A stretch of DNA of 64,000 bases, taken from Dietzia sp. JS16-p6b (GTDB lineage: Bacteria > Actinomycetota > Actinomycetes > Mycobacteriales > Mycobacteriaceae). The notes below the pieces were generated by a model, which did not search any database, was not told the origin of the DNA, and saw nothing but the letters and a program-made list of their open reading frames with translations. Shown in pieces: positions 60,063-64,000 of the stretch. The position numbers were made by a program, and so were the translations under genes. The stretch's first letter is position 1. Each line of letters begins with the position of its first letter. The DNA is taken from NCBI RefSeq assembly GCF_003052165.1, contig NZ_CP024869.1:186001-250000 (forward strand). Direction: 5' to 3'.

Positions 60063-60078
60063 AGTGTCCTACATCACA
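60063..60078 (+). promoter_or_regulatory. CRP-like half-palindrome upstream of the aldehyde dehydrogenase
   Basis: AGTGTCCTACATCACA (60063-60078) matches TGTGA-N6-TCACA with two mismatches and includes GTG-N8-CAC. It is 44 nt before the start codon. AAGGAGG closer to the start is the ribosome-binding site. Confidence 0.35.
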
Positions 60079-60121
60079 GCGTCGACCACGGGGGTCGCGC
60101 GGAGGAGTAAGGAGGGGCACG

Positions 60122-61645
<1,524 letters not shown>

Positions 61646-61677
61646 GTCGCGGCGGACCAGTGGAGGAAGGACCGTCC

Positions 61678-62163
61678 ATGGACGACGTCTGCGGACTGCC
61701 CTCCGGCGGGAGCGTGCCCATCGCGGCGCGGGCCCTCCCGCCGGAGGGGGCGCCGCCCGGGCTGCCGGCGCGCGTCGTGGTCACCGAGCCGGCCGCCGAG
61801 CTCATCCGTGAGCTCGTCGGCCGGCACGGCCCGGTGATGTTCCACCAGTCGGGCGGGTGCTGCGACGGGTCGGCACCCATGTGCTATCCCGACGGGGAGT
61901 TCCGTGTGGGCCAGCGCGACGTGCTGGTGGGGGAGCTCGATCTCGGTGGGGACCGGGTGCGCGTGTGGATCTCGGGGTCGCAGTTCGAGACCTGGAAGCA
62001 CACGCAGCTGGTGCTGGACGCGATCCCGGGCCGGGGGTCGGGTTTCAGCCTCGAGAACCCAACCGGGAGACGGTTCCTGTCCCGCGCCCGGACGTTCGAC
62101 GCCGCCGAGCAGGAGGCGTTGGCGGCGTTCCCGCCGCGCACCGGGGCGGATCTCGAGGACTGA
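61678..62163 (+). CDS. DUF779 protein, aldehyde dehydrogenase partner
   Basis: A 161-aa protein. The Cys cluster QSGGCCDGSAPMCYPDGEF and the ISGSQFETWKHTQLVLD block define DUF779. It is regularly encoded next to ExaC-type aldehyde dehydrogenases in actinobacteria, including the Rv0458/Rv0459 pair of M. tuberculosis. The three clustered Cys may bind a metal or act as a redox handler. ATG 61678 is chosen because AAGGA precedes it; GTG 61660 overlaps that site. Confidence 0.88.
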   Translation: MDDVCGLPSGGSVPIAARALPPEGAPPGLPARVVVTEPAAELIRELVGRHGPVMFHQSGGCCDGSAPMCYPDGEFRVGQRDVLVGELDLGGDRVRVWISGSQFETWKHTQLVLDAIPGRGSGFSLENPTGRRFLSRARTFDAAEQEALAAFPPRTGADLED

Positions 62164-62225
62164 GATGCGCCGCCGCGGTCCCGGATTCACGCAGATGGGA
62201 CGTGGTGCGGCGGTAGGATCCGACC

Positions 62226-62879
62226 ATGGATACCGACCGTCCGGCAGCCGTTGATCCCCTCGACGCGGAGGTCGGGTTCCTCACGCCCGAACTGCGGTCC
62301 GACCTGCTCGAACGGTGGAACGAACCGCAGCGCAGATACCACAACGAGACGCACCTGCGTGCGGTGCTGCGTGCGGTGGACGCGCTGGAGGCGTACGGGG
62401 AGGCGTTCGACGGGACCGCGGTCCGACTGGCGGCCTGGTTCCACGCCGCCGTGTTCGACCCCACGGAGTCGGAGAACAACGCCAGGTCGGCCGAGTTCGC
62501 CGAGTCCGCACTCGACCCCGCCGCGCCCGTCGACGAGGTGGCGCGCCTCGTGCGGCTCATGGGCGGGCACCGGGTCGAGCCCGGGGATCTCAACGGGGCG
62601 GTCCTCTCGGACGCCGACCTCGCGGTCCTCGGGGCCGACCCGGAGACGTACGACGCCTACACGCAGGATGTCCGCCACGAGTTCGCGCACGTGCCGGGTG
62701 AGCGGTTCGTCGCCGGGCGGATCGCCGCGCTCGAGGCGCTGCTCGAGCGCGGGTCGGTCTTCCTCACCAGGGCCGGCCGCGACGCCTGGGAGAAGCAGGC
62801 GCACGCCAACCTGAACCGCGAACTCGGACTGCTCCGGGCCGGGCGGGCAGAGGCGGGTCAGAGCCCCGGGGGAGCGTAG
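62226..62879 (+). CDS. HD-superfamily metal-dependent phosphohydrolase-like protein
   Basis: A 217-aa protein: WNEPQRRYHNETHLRAVLRA, then LAAWFHAAVFDPTESENNAR, the pattern of the predicted HD phosphohydrolase family (His-rich, metal-binding). The substrate is unknown. ATG 62226 is the start. It is convergent with the glutamate-synthase-like gene, with a 22-nt overlap at the 3' ends. Confidence 0.85.
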   Translation: MDTDRPAAVDPLDAEVGFLTPELRSDLLERWNEPQRRYHNETHLRAVLRAVDALEAYGEAFDGTAVRLAAWFHAAVFDPTESENNARSAEFAESALDPAAPVDEVARLVRLMGGHRVEPGDLNGAVLSDADLAVLGADPETYDAYTQDVRHEFAHVPGERFVAGRIAALEALLERGSVFLTRAGRDAWEKQAHANLNRELGLLRAGRAEAGQSPGGA

Positions 62880-64000
62880 GCGGCGCTGTGCTCGGCGGCG
62901 CCGCCGGCGGACATGAGATCGGTGATGCGCCGGATGTCCGCCGCGCCGGGAAGGCCCCAGCCCGGGCGGTATCCGTAGATCTCCGCCAGAGTCGTCGACT
63001 CCCGGGTGCCGTTGGCCAGCTCCACGTCCTCGGGCCCGATCAGCGAGGGGTGGGGCACGCCGACCGCGCCCGAGACCTTGACGAGGTCGCGCCGCAACGA
63101 CCGGAGATAGGCCGCACACCGCACGGCCTTGTCCGTGGGGTCCACTCCGCGGGACAGCCACGGGTTCTGCGTGGCCACTCCGGTGGGGCAGCGATCGGTG
63201 TGGCACTTCTGGGCCTGGATGCAGCCGATGGAGAGCATGGCCTCGCGACCGACGGAGATCAGGTCCACCCCGAGTGCGAACGCGACCACCGCGTTCTCGG
63301 GGATCCCCAGCTTCCCCGAGCCCACGAACACCACGTCGTCGGTGAGACCGGCCTCAGCGAAGATCCGGTACACGCGGGAGAAGCCGAGCCGGAACGGGAG
63401 TGACACCGCGTCGGTGAAGACGAGGGGGGCGGCACCGGTGCCGCCCTCGCCGCCGTCGATGGTGATGAAGTCGACGCCGCGCTCCCGGGAGACCATCGCG
63501 GAGGCCAGCTGCTCCCAGAAGCGCAGCTCGCCGACCGCGGACTTGATCCCCACCGGCAGGCCGGTGCGTTCGGCGATCTCCTCCACCAGGTCGAGCATCG
63601 AGTCGACGTCGTGGAACGCCGTGTGCCGGGAGGGGCTCGCACACTCGCGGTCGGTGGGGATCCCGCGGATCCGCCCGATCTCCGCGGTGACCTTGGCGGC
63701 GGGCAGCAGACCGCCGAGCCCGGGTTTGGCACCCTGGCTGAGCTTGATCTCGATCGCCCTGATCGGATGCTTCTCGGCGAGGGCGACCACCGCGTCGAGG
63801 TCGAGCCTGCCGTCCGCGTCGCGGACCCCGAAGTAGGCGGTACCGATCTGGAACACCAGGTCCCCGCCCTTCTGGTGGTAGGGACTCAGCCCACCCTCAC
63901 CGGTGTTCTGCAGTGCCCCCGCGAGAGCGGCACCGCGGTTGAGGGCCTCGACAGCCGGGGCCGACAGGGCGCCGTAGCTCATCCCGGAGATCCACACCAG
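62858..64000 (-). CDS. FMN-binding glutamate synthase-family protein (5' end missing)
   Basis: About 381 C-terminal residues are visible. They include ISGMSYGALSAPAVEALNRG, LSQGAKPGLGGLLPAAKV, DFITIDGGEGGTGAAPLVF and GCIQAQKCHTDRCPTGVATQ. These match the FMN/Fe-S central and synthase domains of GltB-type proteins, with the Cys of the 3Fe-4S site in CIQAQKC and RCPTG. The stand-alone form often lacks the amidotransferase domain; whether it does here cannot be seen. The frame continues past the right edge. Confidence 0.88.
   Translation of the reverse strand: MVWISGMSYGALSAPAVEALNRGAALAGALQNTGEGGLSPYHQKGGDLVFQIGTAYFGVRDADGRLDLDAVVALAEKHPIRAIEIKLSQGAKPGLGGLLPAAKVTAEIGRIRGIPTDRECASPSRHTAFHDVDSMLDLVEEIAERTGLPVGIKSAVGELRFWEQLASAMVSRERGVDFITIDGGEGGTGAAPLVFTDAVSLPFRLGFSRVYRIFAEAGLTDDVVFVGSGKLGIPENAVVAFALGVDLISVGREAMLSIGCIQAQKCHTDRCPTGVATQNPWLSRGVDPTDKAVRCAAYLRSLRRDLVKVSGAVGVPHPSLIGPEDVELANGTRESTTLAEIYGYRPGWGLPGAADIRRITDLMSAGGAAEHSAAYAPPGL

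Overview
The window is high-GC DNA from an actinobacterium. A mycolic-acid-type genus (Mycobacteriales, for example Dietzia, Gordonia, Rhodococcus or Mycobacterium relatives) fits best. The reasons are the fused CobIJ, an NDMA-type methanol dehydrogenase beside a probable mycofactocin methyltransferase, a fused MobA-MoeA, GTG starts, and dense operons with ATGA or GTGA overlaps. The genus is inferred, not shown. No rRNA, tRNA, insertion sequence or CRISPR was seen.

Region 1 (1-9975). A partial TetR gene, an NAD-binding reductase and a small secreted protein come first. They are followed by a SnoaL-like/UGT-type glycosyltransferase operon divergent from its own TetR regulator, and an AraC/GyrI-like regulator. 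The region ends with the RNA repair pair Hen1-Pnkp, which overlap by 4 nt.

Region 2 (10021-19560). A winged-helix regulator faces an SbtA-type bicarbonate transporter and an SbtB-like PII protein. Next is a cobalamin riboswitch ahead of the cobalt transporter cbiMNQO. A BLUF blue-light receptor overlaps an unknown 82-aa gene. After it lie a CGNR zinc-finger regulator facing a 67-aa Cys/His protein, a beta-lactamase-fold membrane protein with a divergent TetR gene, and the decayed 3' end of an ABC exporter permease.

Region 3 (19575-25314). A TetR gene precedes an operon of an unrecognised 240-aa protein, a 2OG-Fe(II) oxygenase and a sodium:solute symporter. A peptidase E-like protein and an HSL-family esterase follow.

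Region 4 (25322-37675) is devoted to vitamin B12. It holds bluB, cobIJ, cobH, a short cobG, cobN and cobF, then a FecBCD-type importer. Three further cobalamin riboswitches (four in the window) sit before cobH, cobN and the importer. CobG lacks the cysteine-rich C-terminus that normally holds its iron-sulfur cluster. CobN and CobF carry repeat insertions, one of them containing a perfect 17-bp inverted repeat.

Region 5 (37728-50325). A MobA-MoeA fusion, a TetR/MFS efflux pair, a YdeP-type molybdopterin oxidoreductase with FdhD, a zinc alcohol dehydrogenase, cysK-cysE and a long-chain acyl-CoA ligase follow. A 65-bp tandem repeat lies at the convergent MFS/oxidoreductase junction.

Region 6 (50476-64000) is an alcohol oxidation locus. 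It contains a GAF regulator, an NDMA-dependent methanol dehydrogenase homologue, a MoxR ATPase, a VWA protein, a second iron alcohol dehydrogenase, a histidine kinase and a response regulator. A probable MftM methyltransferase, an ExaC-type aldehyde dehydrogenase and its DUF779 partner come next. Alcohol would pass to aldehyde and then acid, with mycofactocin as the likely cofactor of the first step. An HD-domain protein and a partial glutamate-synthase-like gene close the window.
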